Assembly (NCBI GenBank): GCA_002421425.1
Contig: DIJZ01000001.1
Span: 1 to 52,312, forward strand
Length of the DNA stretch: 52,312 nt
DNA from: Caldifarciminota bacterium UBA5631
Lineage (GTDB): Bacteria > Hydrothermota > Hydrothermia > UBA1063
Direction of reading: 5' to 3'
Part shown: positions 30,673 through 39,187 of the stretch, piece by piece
Position numbering within the stretch: position 1 is the first letter of the stretch
How the letters are laid out: the number at the start of each line of letters is the position of its first letter
Program-made: the position numbers and the translations under genes
Notes under the pieces: model-generated
What the model was told of the DNA's origin: nothing
What the model saw: only the letters and a program-made list of their open reading frames with translations
Databases searched by the model: none

Positions 30673-31893
30673 ATGAGCTTCGCCAAAGTTGAGGACATAA
30701 TCCAGGATATAAGAGGGGGTAAAATAGTAATTGTTGTGGATGATGAGGATAGAGAAAACGAAGGAGACTTCGTAATCGCTGCAGAAAGAGTCACTCCCGA
30801 GCACATTAATTTCATGACAAAATATGGCAGAGGTCTGGTGTGCATTTCCCTGGAAGAAGACCGATTTCATGAACTTGACCTGGACCTACCAATTACAAAC
30901 ACTTCAAAACACGGAACAAATTTCGGAATCCCCATCGATGCTAAAGAAGGAACAACCACAGGAACCTCGGCCTTTGATAGAGCTCTCACCATCAGACTTG
31001 CTATTGACAGAACCAAGAAAGCTGACGACTTTGCCAAACCAGGGCACGTCTACACTCTTATGGCAAAAAATGGTGGAGTCTTGAGAAGGGCCGGGCATAC
31101 CGAAGCGTCTGTAGATTTGGCAAGGATTGCTGGACTCTACCCCGCAGGAGTTATCTGTGAAATTATGGATGAAGATGGGAGTATGATGAGACTGCCAAAG
31201 CTGCAAACCCTTGCAAAGGAATTTGACCTGAAGATTATTACGGTTAAGGACATCATAGCCTACAGAATGAGGCACGAGAAGCTGATTGAAAAAGTTGCCG
31301 ACGCACATCTGCCGACAAAATGGGGCACTTTCAGGGTAGTCGGATACAAGGAAAAACTTACGGGAGAGATTCATGTTGCTTTGGTGAAAGGAGAAGTTAG
31401 CGGAAAAGAAAATGTGCTTGTGAGAGTCCATTCAGAGTGTCTAACGGGAGACACTTTTGGCTCCTTCCGGTGCGATTGTGGTGACCAGTTACATAAAGCT
31501 ATGGAGATAATAAACAACGAGGGGCTCGGTGTATTGCTTTATATGAGACAGGAGGGAAGAGGTATAGGCCTTGAAAACAAGCTGAGAGCTTATGAGCTTC
31601 AGGATCTTGGCTTAGATACTGTCGAGGCTAACGAAAAGCTTGGCCTTCCCGCAGATCTTAGGGACTACGGAATCGGGGCACAGATTCTTGTAGACCTCGG
31701 TCTTTCAAGCCTGAGGTTAATGACCAACAACCCCAAAAAAATAGTAGGGATCGAAGGTTTTGGGCTGAAGGTTGTGGAAAGGATACCTATAACTGTAAAA
31801 CCGAGGCCCGAGAACCTTAGATATTTGAAAATAAAGAAAGAAAAACTAGGACACCTTTTTGAAGAGGAAGACCTTGAGATAACAGGAGAGTAG
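30673..31893 (+). CDS. ribBA: Bifunctional DHBP synthase / GTP cyclohydrolase II
   Basis: 406 residues. The N-terminal half (1-200) is 3,4-dihydroxy-2-butanone-4-phosphate synthase with DDEDRENEGDFVIAAE and GHTEASVDLARIAGL. The C-terminal half is GTP cyclohydrolase II, with zinc ligands in SECLTGDTFGSFRCDCGDQL and RQEGRGIGLENKLRAY. Together they make both precursors of riboflavin. Begins with no gap after the HIT gene and lies 2 bases before ribH. ribD and the riboflavin synthase gene are not in the window, so the pathway is split. No FMN riboswitch is seen upstream. Confidence 0.97.
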   Translation: MSFAKVEDIIQDIRGGKIVIVVDDEDRENEGDFVIAAERVTPEHINFMTKYGRGLVCISLEEDRFHELDLDLPITNTSKHGTNFGIPIDAKEGTTTGTSAFDRALTIRLAIDRTKKADDFAKPGHVYTLMAKNGGVLRRAGHTEASVDLARIAGLYPAGVICEIMDEDGSMMRLPKLQTLAKEFDLKIITVKDIIAYRMRHEKLIEKVADAHLPTKWGTFRVVGYKEKLTGEIHVALVKGEVSGKENVLVRVHSECLTGDTFGSFRCDCGDQLHKAMEIINNEGLGVLLYMRQEGRGIGLENKLRAYELQDLGLDTVEANEKLGLPADLRDYGIGAQILVDLGLSSLRLMTNNPKKIVGIEGFGLKVVERIPITVKPRPENLRYLKIKKEKLGHLFEEEDLEITGE

Positions 31894-31895
31894 AA

Positions 31896-32360
31896 ATGGA
31901 ATATATTGGGGAAATAAAAGGAAAGGGGAAGAAAATTGGAATCGTGGTGTCACGATTCAATGAATTCGTTACTGAAAGATTGATTAAAGAGGCCGTTGAA
32001 GAGCTTACTCAGCATGGAGTTGACAGGGAAGATGTTGATGTGTACAAAGTACCCGGTTCTTTCGAAATACCGGTGGTTTTGAAACGTCTGGTGGATAAAA
32101 AGAAGTACGATGGCTACCTCGCCCTGGGTGCTGTAATCAGGGGCGATACACCCCACTTCGAATATATTGCCGGAGAAGTGGCAAGAGGAATCGGAAGACT
32201 TACACTGGATTATGCAGTTCCCATAATCTTCGGAATTATCACTGCTGACACAATGGATGATGCTATTGAGAGAGCAGGTGGAAAGAAAGGAAACAAAGGA
32301 AGGGATGCTGCAAGAGCACTGCTCGAGCTCCTGGGCCTTTTTGATAAAGGCCAGATTTAA
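31896..32360 (+). CDS. ribH: 6,7-dimethyl-8-ribityllumazine synthase
   Basis: 154 residues. Joins the two riboflavin precursors to give lumazine in the step before riboflavin synthase. Conserved segments: GIVVSRFNEFVTERL at the start, VPGSFEIPVVLKRL, and GAVIRGDTPHFEYIAGEVARGI with the catalytic His. Usually assembles as a capsid or pentamer. It lies 2 bases after ribBA, and its TAA overlaps the ATG of trmI (TAATG). Confidence 0.97.
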   Translation: MEYIGEIKGKGKKIGIVVSRFNEFVTERLIKEAVEELTQHGVDREDVDVYKVPGSFEIPVVLKRLVDKKKYDGYLALGAVIRGDTPHFEYIAGEVARGIGRLTLDYAVPIIFGIITADTMDDAIERAGGKKGNKGRDAARALLELLGLFDKGQI

Positions 32361-33121
32361 TGATAAAAGAAGGCGAATTTGTAATCCTATATGGTGGGCG
32401 TAAGGCTAACTATTTTTTGCAATACAAACCTGGACAAAAGTTTTCATCTCATCTCGGGGAAATAGTATTTCCCGAAGAATTAGAATACGGAAAGATTTTG
32501 GTTTCTCATACAGGTCATAAGTTCCTGGTGCTACGGCCTTCTCTTTCAGATATGATTTTGAACATCAAACGGCAAACTACCATAATGTATCCCAAAGACA
32601 TAGGGTATTTGATTCTCGAAACAGGACTTCGAGAAGGTTCCATCGTCGCAGAGGTTGGGTCCGGTTCTGGTGCACTCACCACAGTTCTCGCAAGTATTGT
32701 AGGTGAAAGGGGAAAAGTGCATTCCTTTGAGAGGCGAGAAGATTTCCACAAGCTTGCCATCGAAAACATTAAAAAGTATGGTATCTCAAACAGGGTAAAA
32801 TTTTACCTAAGGGATGTGGCTCAAGAAGGCTTCGGCATTCAGGGTGTAGAAGTTATTTTTGTGGACGTACCCGAGCCCTGGGAAATTGTTAGATGGGCTA
32901 AAGAAGCCCTAATCGGAGGCGGCTTCTGGGCTTCCCTTTCTCCAAATGTAGAACAGGTTCGCAAAACTGTAACAGAACTTTTGAATCAAGGATTCGTACT
33001 TGTAAGAACAGTGGAGATACTCGAAAGGGAGCTTCTGGTGCGGGAATCCGGAACAAGACCAAAAGAAACGATGATTTCACATACCGGGTACCTTACGGTA
33101 GCGAGAAAGGTGTCTGATTAG
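32360..33121 (+). CDS. trmI: tRNA (adenine-58-N1)-methyltransferase
   Basis: 253 residues. Methylates A58 in the T-loop of tRNA, a modification that stabilises tRNA at high temperature in bacteria such as Thermus and in archaea. The N-terminal beta domain holds FVILYGGRKANYFLQ. The SAM-binding motif VAEVGSGSGALTTVLA (near residues 96-111) and VIFVDVPEPWEIVRWA (motif with D and P) are typical. It is coupled to ribH by a one-base overlap. Its presence is compatible with a thermophile but not proof of one. Confidence 0.93.
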   Translation: MIKEGEFVILYGGRKANYFLQYKPGQKFSSHLGEIVFPEELEYGKILVSHTGHKFLVLRPSLSDMILNIKRQTTIMYPKDIGYLILETGLREGSIVAEVGSGSGALTTVLASIVGERGKVHSFERREDFHKLAIENIKKYGISNRVKFYLRDVAQEGFGIQGVEVIFVDVPEPWEIVRWAKEALIGGGFWASLSPNVEQVRKTVTELLNQGFVLVRTVEILERELLVRESGTRPKETMISHTGYLTVARKVSD

Positions 33122-33146
33122 AAAATCCTAAAAACAAACAATTACC

Positions 33147-33171
33147 ACCACAACTGTTAAGTGGTTTTTTT
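33147..33171 (+). terminator. Probable terminator of the HIT-rib-trmI operon
   Basis: ACCAC (33147-33151), 9-base loop, GTGGT (33161-33165), overlapping a run of seven T. The stem is short, so it may be weak. Confidence 0.55.
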
Positions 33172-33236
33172 GAGGCGGAAACGATTCTATTTTTGCATTT
33201 TCCTTTACAAAGAGGTAGATTCAAATAATAGAGTTT

Positions 33237-33267
33237 GCCCGTCCCCTTCCATCGGAAGGGGACGGGC
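33237..33267 (-). other. Very stable 14-bp perfect hairpin after the pmbA-like gene
   Basis: GCCCGTCCCCTTCC (33237-33250), 3-base loop, GGAAGGGGACGGGC (33254-33267), 17 bases after the stop of the minus-strand gene. No T-run follows on either strand, so it may protect the mRNA 3' end, stop convergent transcription, or be an unusual terminator. Confidence 0.8.
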
Positions 33268-33284
33268 AGAGAGGGGGTAGATTC

Positions 33285-34586
33285 TCAAAACTCCGTTTTT
33301 GATGCAAAATTGAAATCCTTCACCAGGAGTGCAGGCATATAGGTTGCAAAGGACATTTCCTCTCCTACAACCCTCCTGCCCTTGCCTATTTCAATTATGT
33401 TCGCAAGGACCCTAGATGGGGATTCGTTGAACCTGAAATTCTTAACAGGATACTTAATTTCTCCATCCTCAACATAGAAGAGTCCATCTCTCGTCATACC
33501 AGTTAAGGTGATTGTCTTCCTTTCCACAAATCTAATATACCAAAATCTTGTCACAAGTAGACCTCTGTTCACTTTTTTGATTAGTTCATCAATACTCTTG
33601 CTTGAATCTTCAAAGATTAACCCCAAAAAAGGCATTCCAGTAGGTTTTCTACCATTCTTGTGAGCCCAGAAGCGATCGTAGTAAAGATTTTCCAGCACGC
33701 CTTTGTTAACCCAGTTAATCCTTTTTATCGCCACTCCCTCGTTATCAAAGGGGATTGAAGGATTAAGTTCTGAAAATGGGTCACTGTATATAGTAACCCG
33801 CTCATCAAAAATCTTCTGGCCCTGCTTCCCGGTGAAGAAAGTCCTGCCCTCGTCAGCACCGCGAGCTTGCATTTCAAAAATCATAAAATCAACAAAATCA
33901 GCCACTGCGATGGGCTCCAGAATAACATCATACAACCCTGGGTCGAGATCCCGCGGTTTCTGTCCCTTAATTGCTTTTTCCTTTGCCACTTCGTAAATTT
34001 CCTCAGGTTTCAGATCCTTTATGTTTTCGCTCTGGTCTTTGGCATAACCCGATGAAGTTTCTGTCTGAACTGTTGTCGAAAAACTTGCCATCGTTGTATC
34101 ATAATAGGTTTCAAATCCATTTGTGTTAAAAATGCTGTATTCGTAACGTCCGTTGGTAAAAAGCCCTGCAACTCTTAAGTTCTCCTTTCTTGCATCGTCA
34201 AAAATTCTTCTCAAAGCTTCAGTCTTTACCACTGGAAGCAAATTTTCTGTATCAGACACTGCTCTGCTTATTATTGGAATATCCTGCCTTTCTACCGGAG
34301 GGAGATACTCTGGATCTTCAACGTTACTTTTTGCAATATCATTTGCTCTTCTCAAAATTTCTTCTACCTTTATATCATCATTTAAAGTGAGTGTAACTGA
34401 ACCCTTTTTCTTTCCAAAGTGAACCTGAACGGTAACAGACGTGACATCCTTTGACATATTCTGGGTAATCCTCGATTCCCCAAAGCGGGTGTTATCCTCT
34501 TTTATTCTGTAGAAAAAGACCTCAGTATGGTCCGCCTTTGAACTCTCAATAATCTTTTTTGCTACATTTCTATATCTGTCCATCAT
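33285..34586 (-). CDS. TldD/PmbA-family protein, PmbA-like partner without metal motif
   Basis: 433 residues. Full-length match to the TldD/PmbA (TldE) family: ENTRFGESRITQNM near the N-terminus, FDNEGVAIKRINWVNKGVLENLYYDRF in the middle and a C-terminal FNESPSRVLANIIEIGKGRRVVGE. In TldD-TldE heterodimers the TldE/PmbA subunit lacks the HExxxH zinc site, and none is seen here, while the upstream gene has it. The pair degrades unfolded peptides and matures some modified peptides such as microcin B17. It starts at tandem ATGs that overlap the tldD stop; GGAGGGG lies 6 bases before. Confidence 0.92.
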   Translation of the reverse strand: MMDRYRNVAKKIIESSKADHTEVFFYRIKEDNTRFGESRITQNMSKDVTSVTVQVHFGKKKGSVTLTLNDDIKVEEILRRANDIAKSNVEDPEYLPPVERQDIPIISRAVSDTENLLPVVKTEALRRIFDDARKENLRVAGLFTNGRYEYSIFNTNGFETYYDTTMASFSTTVQTETSSGYAKDQSENIKDLKPEEIYEVAKEKAIKGQKPRDLDPGLYDVILEPIAVADFVDFMIFEMQARGADEGRTFFTGKQGQKIFDERVTIYSDPFSELNPSIPFDNEGVAIKRINWVNKGVLENLYYDRFWAHKNGRKPTGMPFLGLIFEDSSKSIDELIKKVNRGLLVTRFWYIRFVERKTITLTGMTRDGLFYVEDGEIKYPVKNFRFNESPSRVLANIIEIGKGRRVVGEEMSFATYMPALLVKDFNFASKTEF

Positions 34587-36028
34587 CTCTTACCCCTCCC
34601 TACTTTCACATTCCTGAATCGCGCATAGGGTGCACCGTTCGTCATCTGAGCAGATTGAGTTGGTTCACCCTTGCCACAGGTCAAAAATCCTCTTGGTTCC
34701 CAGAACCTCTCGTCGGTTACTCCATCAAGAGAGTTCCAGAACTGAGGAGTAATGGACTGATAAATCACATTTTTTAACATCCTGCCCTTCTTTCCGTCTT
34801 TTATCTCATAAAACAGATCTCCTCCAAACTGAAAATTGAGTCTCATCTGATCAATGGAAAAACTTCCCCTTCCCTCAATGTATACGCCCTTTTTAACTCC
34901 AGCGATAAGGTCTTCCGGGGTCACAGGATCTTTACCTGGCATCAGACAAAGATTGGGAATACGATTTATGGGAAAAGATGAGAAACTATCAGCTCGGGCT
35001 GATCCCCTGGACCTTGGAAAACCAAGAATGGAAGCCACTTCTCTAGTAGAACTGTAGTCAACAAAGATACCGTCTTTAATGATGTGCCATTTCTGACATT
35101 CTACACCTTCGTCATCGTATCCTGTCGTAGCCAGGCCTCCGGGTAGCGTATTATCCGCAACGAAGTTCACCATTGGAGAACCATATCTGAAATTACCAAG
35201 TTTTTCAGGCGTAACAAAGCTCCTACCTGCAAAATTGGCTTCGTAACCGAGTACTCTGTCCAGCTCCGTTGGGTGCCCTACCGATTCGTGGATTGTAAGG
35301 GACAAATGAGCAGGGTCAAGTACAAGGTCCATTAAGGCCTCATCTGGCTCGTCTGCATAAAGCTTCATAACCGCTTCGCTGGCGATTCTCTCAGCATTCT
35401 CAAGGAGTTTCATACTCCTAATATGCTCATATCCTTTATTCAGAGGGTAGTCCTGAAAGCTTCTTGACTGGGAGTCATTGTTTCCAACAGCGAAGGCGGT
35501 ATAACCTGCATTGGTAGTGAATATAGTTGTTTCAATCAATGAGCCTTCAGTAGATGCAAAAACCTGGTCTCTTCTGCGGACTTCTATATGTGAGTAAGTC
35601 TTTACAATCCCCTTGACCTTAAGCATGACATCATTTACTTTATAGAGAAGGTCTATCTTCTCCTCCACCGGAACCTTAAAGGGGTCAATTTCCACCGGAA
35701 CCGCATACCTGTCCACGTGAACTGGTTCCTTTGCAAGTTTCACTCGGTATTCTCCCTTTACGAGGCTGGATGCTTTTGCAATCTCGATTGCTTTTTTTAG
35801 AACTCTCTCAATTTCAGCCTTTTCAACCTTCGTGCTAGATGCAAATCCCCAGGCACCATCGTAGAGCACCCTTATGCCGAATCCCATCCGCTCTTCATCA
35901 TTTATCTCTTTGGGACTCAAATCCTGAAGGAAAAGAAATTGAGTCCTGTAGTAGCCGATCCTTATATCGGCATACTCGATATTCTCTCTTCTGGCAATAT
36001 CCTGAAAGTATGCACCAAGTTCTTTCAT
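34583..36028 (-). CDS. tldD: TldD-family metalloprotease
   Basis: 481 residues. Zinc protease subunit of the TldD-TldE complex: the motif TIHESVGHPTELDR (HExxxH near residue 246) is intact, and the C-terminal FLTCGKGEPTQSAQMTNGAPYARFRNVKVG is typical. The active site opens only to unfolded peptide. ATG at 36028 has GGAGG 5 bases upstream; an in-frame TTG at 36040 would overlap that site. A four-base overlap couples it to the PmbA-like gene. No peptide-modifying genes are close, so a general housekeeping role is likelier than antibiotic maturation. Confidence 0.94.
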   Translation of the reverse strand: MKELGAYFQDIARRENIEYADIRIGYYRTQFLFLQDLSPKEINDEERMGFGIRVLYDGAWGFASSTKVEKAEIERVLKKAIEIAKASSLVKGEYRVKLAKEPVHVDRYAVPVEIDPFKVPVEEKIDLLYKVNDVMLKVKGIVKTYSHIEVRRRDQVFASTEGSLIETTIFTTNAGYTAFAVGNNDSQSRSFQDYPLNKGYEHIRSMKLLENAERIASEAVMKLYADEPDEALMDLVLDPAHLSLTIHESVGHPTELDRVLGYEANFAGRSFVTPEKLGNFRYGSPMVNFVADNTLPGGLATTGYDDEGVECQKWHIIKDGIFVDYSSTREVASILGFPRSRGSARADSFSSFPINRIPNLCLMPGKDPVTPEDLIAGVKKGVYIEGRGSFSIDQMRLNFQFGGDLFYEIKDGKKGRMLKNVIYQSITPQFWNSLDGVTDERFWEPRGFLTCGKGEPTQSAQMTNGAPYARFRNVKVGRGKR

Positions 36029-36045
36029 CTTTACCTCCAATTGTT

Positions 36046-36074
36046 TTTATATAGTTCTTATTGCGAACATTCAA
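36046..36074 (-). promoter_or_regulatory. tldD-pmbA promoter
   Basis: Minus strand: TTGAAT at 36074-36069, 17-base spacer, TATAAA at 36051-36046. The leader of about 11 bases holds GGAGG. Confidence 0.7.
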
Positions 36075-36119
36075 GTTTTTTCGGAAAGCGAACAATTTCC
36101 GCGCTTTCTGTTTTATCAT

Positions 36120-36125
36120 TATATA
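36120..36125 (+). promoter_or_regulatory. -10 box of the MFS transporter gene (leaderless)
   Basis: TATATA at 36120-36125, 6 bases before the GTG at 36132; no ribosome site and a poor -35 region. Confidence 0.45.
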
Positions 36126-36131
36126 CAAACC

Positions 36132-37385
36132 GTGAAGAAAAAGCTGACAGAGAGTGTTTTCCGTTCATTAGAATATCGTAATTTTCGGCTCTACTTTATT
36201 GGGCAATCGATATCTCTGATCGGCACATGGATGCAGAGGATAACTGTCCCCTGGGTTGTCTACAAATTAACAGGTTCATCTCTCTGGCTTGGAATTGCAG
36301 GATTTGCAAGTCAATTGCCCACCTTCCTTTTTGCTCCTTTTGCAGGGGTAGTTGTAGACAGATTCAACCGATATAAACTGCTTTTTTTGACCCAAACTAT
36401 TGCCATGGCACAGGCTTTTGCGCTATACATTTTTTACGCCACAGGATACATAAGTATTCCTCTTATTATTCTCCTTAACACAATCCTTGGCACGGTCAAT
36501 GCTTTTGACATGCCAGCACGGCAGTCCCTCATGGTATATCTCGTAGAAGGAAAGGAGAACTTAAACAACGCAATAGCATTAAATTCATCCATGGTGAACC
36601 TCGCCCGTCTTGTAGGCCCATCTTTTGCGGGCATAATTATCGCAACCAGTGGAGAGTCAGCTTGTTTTTTAATTAATGGAGTCAGCTATTTTTTCGTTAT
36701 AGCATGCCTGATTCTCATGAAACTCAATCTACCAAAATTCAATAAGAGTGAACGGCATATATTTGAAGAATTACGAGAAGGAATAAGTTACATTAAGAAC
36801 CATAACGCTCTGAAATATATCATCATACTCCTCGCCATCGTGAGCCTTATTGGAATGCCCTATACGGTCCTGCTGCCGGTCTACTCCCGGGAGATTCTCG
36901 GCGGAGGTGCGCATATCTATGGCTTCCTGATGGGTGCTGTGGGGACCGGAGCTCTTGCGGGGGCCCTGTATATGGCATCAAGAAACAACGCGAAAGGTAT
37001 CGGAAGATATATTCCAGCTGCTTGCTTTATCTTCGGTGGCGCCCTTGCTGTTGTTTCAAGGGTTAGAAACTTTTACCTTGCAATACCCATCATCGCAATT
37101 GCAGGACTTGGAATGGTATCTGAGACCGTTACAAGTAATACTCTATTACAGCTTTACACCGAAGAAGAAAAGAGGGGAAGGGTTATGAGTTTTTACACCC
37201 TGGCCTTCACGGGGATGACACCCTTCGGAAGCCTTCTGGCAGGTACTATGGCACAATTTCTTGGAGTAAGTAACGCTTTGCTTGTAAGCGGACTTATCGT
37301 AATCACAGGAGGACTTTTGTTTCTAAGGAAAATGCCTCAAATGGGAGAAAAGGCCCGTATCTATTTCGAAATTTCTTCAGAATAG
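36132..37385 (+). CDS. MFS transporter, EntS/MFS_3-type exporter
   Basis: 417 residues with about 12 membrane helices. The N-terminus SLEYRNFRLYFIGQSISLIGTWMQ and GIAGFASQLPTFLFAPFAGVVVDRFNRYKLL (the MFS loop 2-3 motif) and FDMPARQSLMVYLVEGKENLNNAIALNSSMVNLARLVGPSFAGI are typical of the MFS_3 group that contains the enterobactin exporter EntS and multidrug exporters. No siderophore genes are nearby; the substrate is unknown. The GTG start has no ribosome site. Confidence 0.9.
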   Translation: MKKKLTESVFRSLEYRNFRLYFIGQSISLIGTWMQRITVPWVVYKLTGSSLWLGIAGFASQLPTFLFAPFAGVVVDRFNRYKLLFLTQTIAMAQAFALYIFYATGYISIPLIILLNTILGTVNAFDMPARQSLMVYLVEGKENLNNAIALNSSMVNLARLVGPSFAGIIIATSGESACFLINGVSYFFVIACLILMKLNLPKFNKSERHIFEELREGISYIKNHNALKYIIILLAIVSLIGMPYTVLLPVYSREILGGGAHIYGFLMGAVGTGALAGALYMASRNNAKGIGRYIPAACFIFGGALAVVSRVRNFYLAIPIIAIAGLGMVSETVTSNTLLQLYTEEEKRGRVMSFYTLAFTGMTPFGSLLAGTMAQFLGVSNALLVSGLIVITGGLLFLRKMPQMGEKARIYFEISSE

Positions 37386-37387
37386 CA

Positions 37388-37416
37388 TTGAAATCCTGTG
37401 CAGTCAATGATATAAT
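37388..37416 (+). promoter_or_regulatory. Promoter of the secreted hypothetical protein gene
   Basis: TTGAAA at 37388-37393, 17-base spacer, TATAAT at 37411-37416. The leader of about 12 bases contains GGGAGG. Confidence 0.7.
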
Positions 37417-37434
37417 AAGAAGTGGGAGGTAATG

Positions 37435-38130
37435 ATGGAAATCTTAAGTATTTTACTTATGTTTTTATTTGCCCAGAATTTTCAATTCGTTCGTCAGGCA
37501 GAGGCTGACCTCAACGGCGATGGAACTTCTGAAAGTATAACCCTTACCAGTACCGATGAACTTGGAAACTTCACACTTAAGGTTGGGAATTTCGAATTGA
37601 AAGGAAATCTTGGGGATACCGTGGATGGATTCGTCATTGTCGATGTTGACTCCTCGGATCCGTACAGAGAAATTGGTATTCACACCCCGGGACCCAGCGA
37701 CGATGATGTATTTCTGATGCTCTGGTTCAATGGCCGAGAGATTAGAACAATGGGCATTCTCTCGCGGTGGCCATCATTTCAGGGGAACGGAATAGTATAC
37801 GTTGACGACTGGATGGGATTCTGGATCAAAAGAGAGAAATATGTCTTGAATAAGAATTCCAGACTCCTGGACCGCGTCCCGCAAGAACTCTATTATGTCG
37901 GAGTTGAAGCAACGGTGAAGAAAAGCTTTCCCATATATAGGTCAAGGAATGGTCTGCAGAGCATCGCAAACCTCAGGGAGGGCAGTAAAATTCTCATCTT
38001 TGCCTGTGACCCTCAGGATACAAATTACCTGAATCACTGGTATCTTGTAAAATCCGAAAGTGGCCTACTGGGCTGGGCAAAGCTTGGAAATTTTATGGAG
38101 AAAGTCCAAGGACTCCCGTGGGCTGATTAG
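37435..38130 (+). CDS. Secreted protein with calcium-loop repeat and SH3-like end
   Basis: 231 residues. A short signal-like N-terminus (MEILSILLMFLFAQ) is followed by DLNGDGTSESITL near residue 25, an EF-hand/FG-GAP-type calcium loop, and a region of alternating strands with VDVDSSDPYREIGIHTPG. The last 80 residues (KSFPIYRSRNGLQSIANLREGSKILIFACD ... WYLVKSESGLLGWAKLGNF) look like a bacterial SH3 domain, which often binds cell wall or peptides. Function unknown. ATG at 37435 is 5 bases after GGGAGG; the ATG at 37432 is only 2 bases away. It is monocistronic; the 199 bases after it (38131-38329) hold nothing I can name. Confidence 0.7.
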   Translation: MEILSILLMFLFAQNFQFVRQAEADLNGDGTSESITLTSTDELGNFTLKVGNFELKGNLGDTVDGFVIVDVDSSDPYREIGIHTPGPSDDDVFLMLWFNGREIRTMGILSRWPSFQGNGIVYVDDWMGFWIKREKYVLNKNSRLLDRVPQELYYVGVEATVKKSFPIYRSRNGLQSIANLREGSKILIFACDPQDTNYLNHWYLVKSESGLLGWAKLGNFMEKVQGLPWAD

Positions 38131-38329
38131 TATTACGAAAAAATACAATTCTCAAATCTCCTTCAGTATTGATTTCTTTTCAAATGGGTCTGAAAGCTTG
38201 CATCATAAATATTTAAAAATTAGAACATAACTCAGAGCGAAGCCATCAAGTAAAAATTTCAGGAACAAAGAAGAAGCCACTACAACCAAAGCACATTGAC
38301 CACTTTAACCGGCACTGAGAAGCAACTCT

Positions 38330-39181
38330 TTACTTGCTATAGGTGAGATTACTTGTGGTTTTAACGTTCCCCTCTTCGTCAAGATAAAATTTTCCACCGT
38401 ATGGATCCTCTGGAATAGCTTTCAAAAATCCATTTTCAATAAGTTCTTCGATCTGTTTAGGCCTCCTACCCATTTTCTCTACAAAAGTTTCCACCGCTCG
38501 TTCAATAGCATAAATCTCCTCCAAAGCCTCAAGTCGAGTTCTAAGGCTTTTCCTCCACCCTTCGTCTTTTGTATTTTCGAGCATATTTTTAACTACAGAT
38601 ATGGCAAATTCCGTCTTTCCCGATGCGTAGAGAAGCTTTGAAGCCAGGTGTGCATAGAAGGGTCTACCTGAAATCTCACTTGCCTTTACAAGGTAATAGG
38701 CACCTTTTTCATTATCACTGAGAAAATAGAAGTGGTTAAACCCAAGAAAAAGGTAAAAAATCCACCTCTGCGGGTAATGTTCTATACCTTTTTTGAGAAA
38801 TCTGTTCGCCGTCTCCACATCGTTAAAATCCCAGGTTAGATATCCATTAGCAATGTAGTAAATGTCGTAGTAATAGGGACAAAGTCTCGTCACAACTTCT
38901 GCAGTTCTAACAATAGGCTCTCTTGCAAAGGACGGCGGAGTTAAGTATTTTTCCGAGAGTTTCCCGAGATAAACCCTTAAAGAGAGGGTATAGTAAAAGG
39001 CCTTTAAAAAGCTGAATTCAAAACTTGACCACTTCTCGAAACCCGGTCGCGCAAAGAGTCTGAAGCTCTCGGATTCTTCCCTTCTGAAATGACCTTTAAC
39101 TTTCGTGTCGAAAACAAAGTTGATAAAAATCAGCGCAGCTAAAGAGAGCAAAAAGCTGAAAATCCAGGTTTTCCTTTTCAT
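38330..39181 (-). CDS. Membrane-anchored TPR-like protein at the end of the pilin operon
   Basis: 283 residues. One N-terminal membrane helix (TWIFSFLLSLAALIFINFVF), then TPR-like helical pairs (residues about 90-215: DVETANRFLKKGIEHYPQRWIFYLFLGFN, KGAYYLVKASEISGRPFYAHLASKLLYASGKTEFAISVV). The last 45 residues, GRRPKQIEELIENGFLKAIPEDPYGGKFYLDEEGNV, resemble the DPYG-type end of type II secretion pseudopilins, where this turn binds calcium. It starts 6 bases after the ABC permease. It may help pilus assembly; I do not know a named homologue. In Myxococcus the matching region holds pilG-I and pilD. Confidence 0.7.
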   Translation of the reverse strand: MKRKTWIFSFLLSLAALIFINFVFDTKVKGHFRREESESFRLFARPGFEKWSSFEFSFLKAFYYTLSLRVYLGKLSEKYLTPPSFAREPIVRTAEVVTRLCPYYYDIYYIANGYLTWDFNDVETANRFLKKGIEHYPQRWIFYLFLGFNHFYFLSDNEKGAYYLVKASEISGRPFYAHLASKLLYASGKTEFAISVVKNMLENTKDEGWRKSLRTRLEALEEIYAIERAVETFVEKMGRRPKQIEELIENGFLKAIPEDPYGGKFYLDEEGNVKTTSNLTYSK

Positions 39182-39187
39182 CTCAGG

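Noticed and set aside
30600..30680. Possible FMN riboswitch before ribBA
   Set aside because: ribBA starts directly after the HIT stop codon; there is no room for an RFN element, and none is seen before the HIT gene.
36487..36504. Sigma-54-like sequence TTGGCACGGTCAATGCTT
   Set aside because: Spacing fits, but the -12 element is ATGC, it lies deep inside the MFS coding sequence, and no gene start follows.
38131..38329. Gap between the secreted protein and the TPR gene as a hidden small gene or RNA
   Set aside because: No ribosome site with a coding-looking frame, no tRNA fold and no strong hairpin; A/T-rich sequence between convergent genes.
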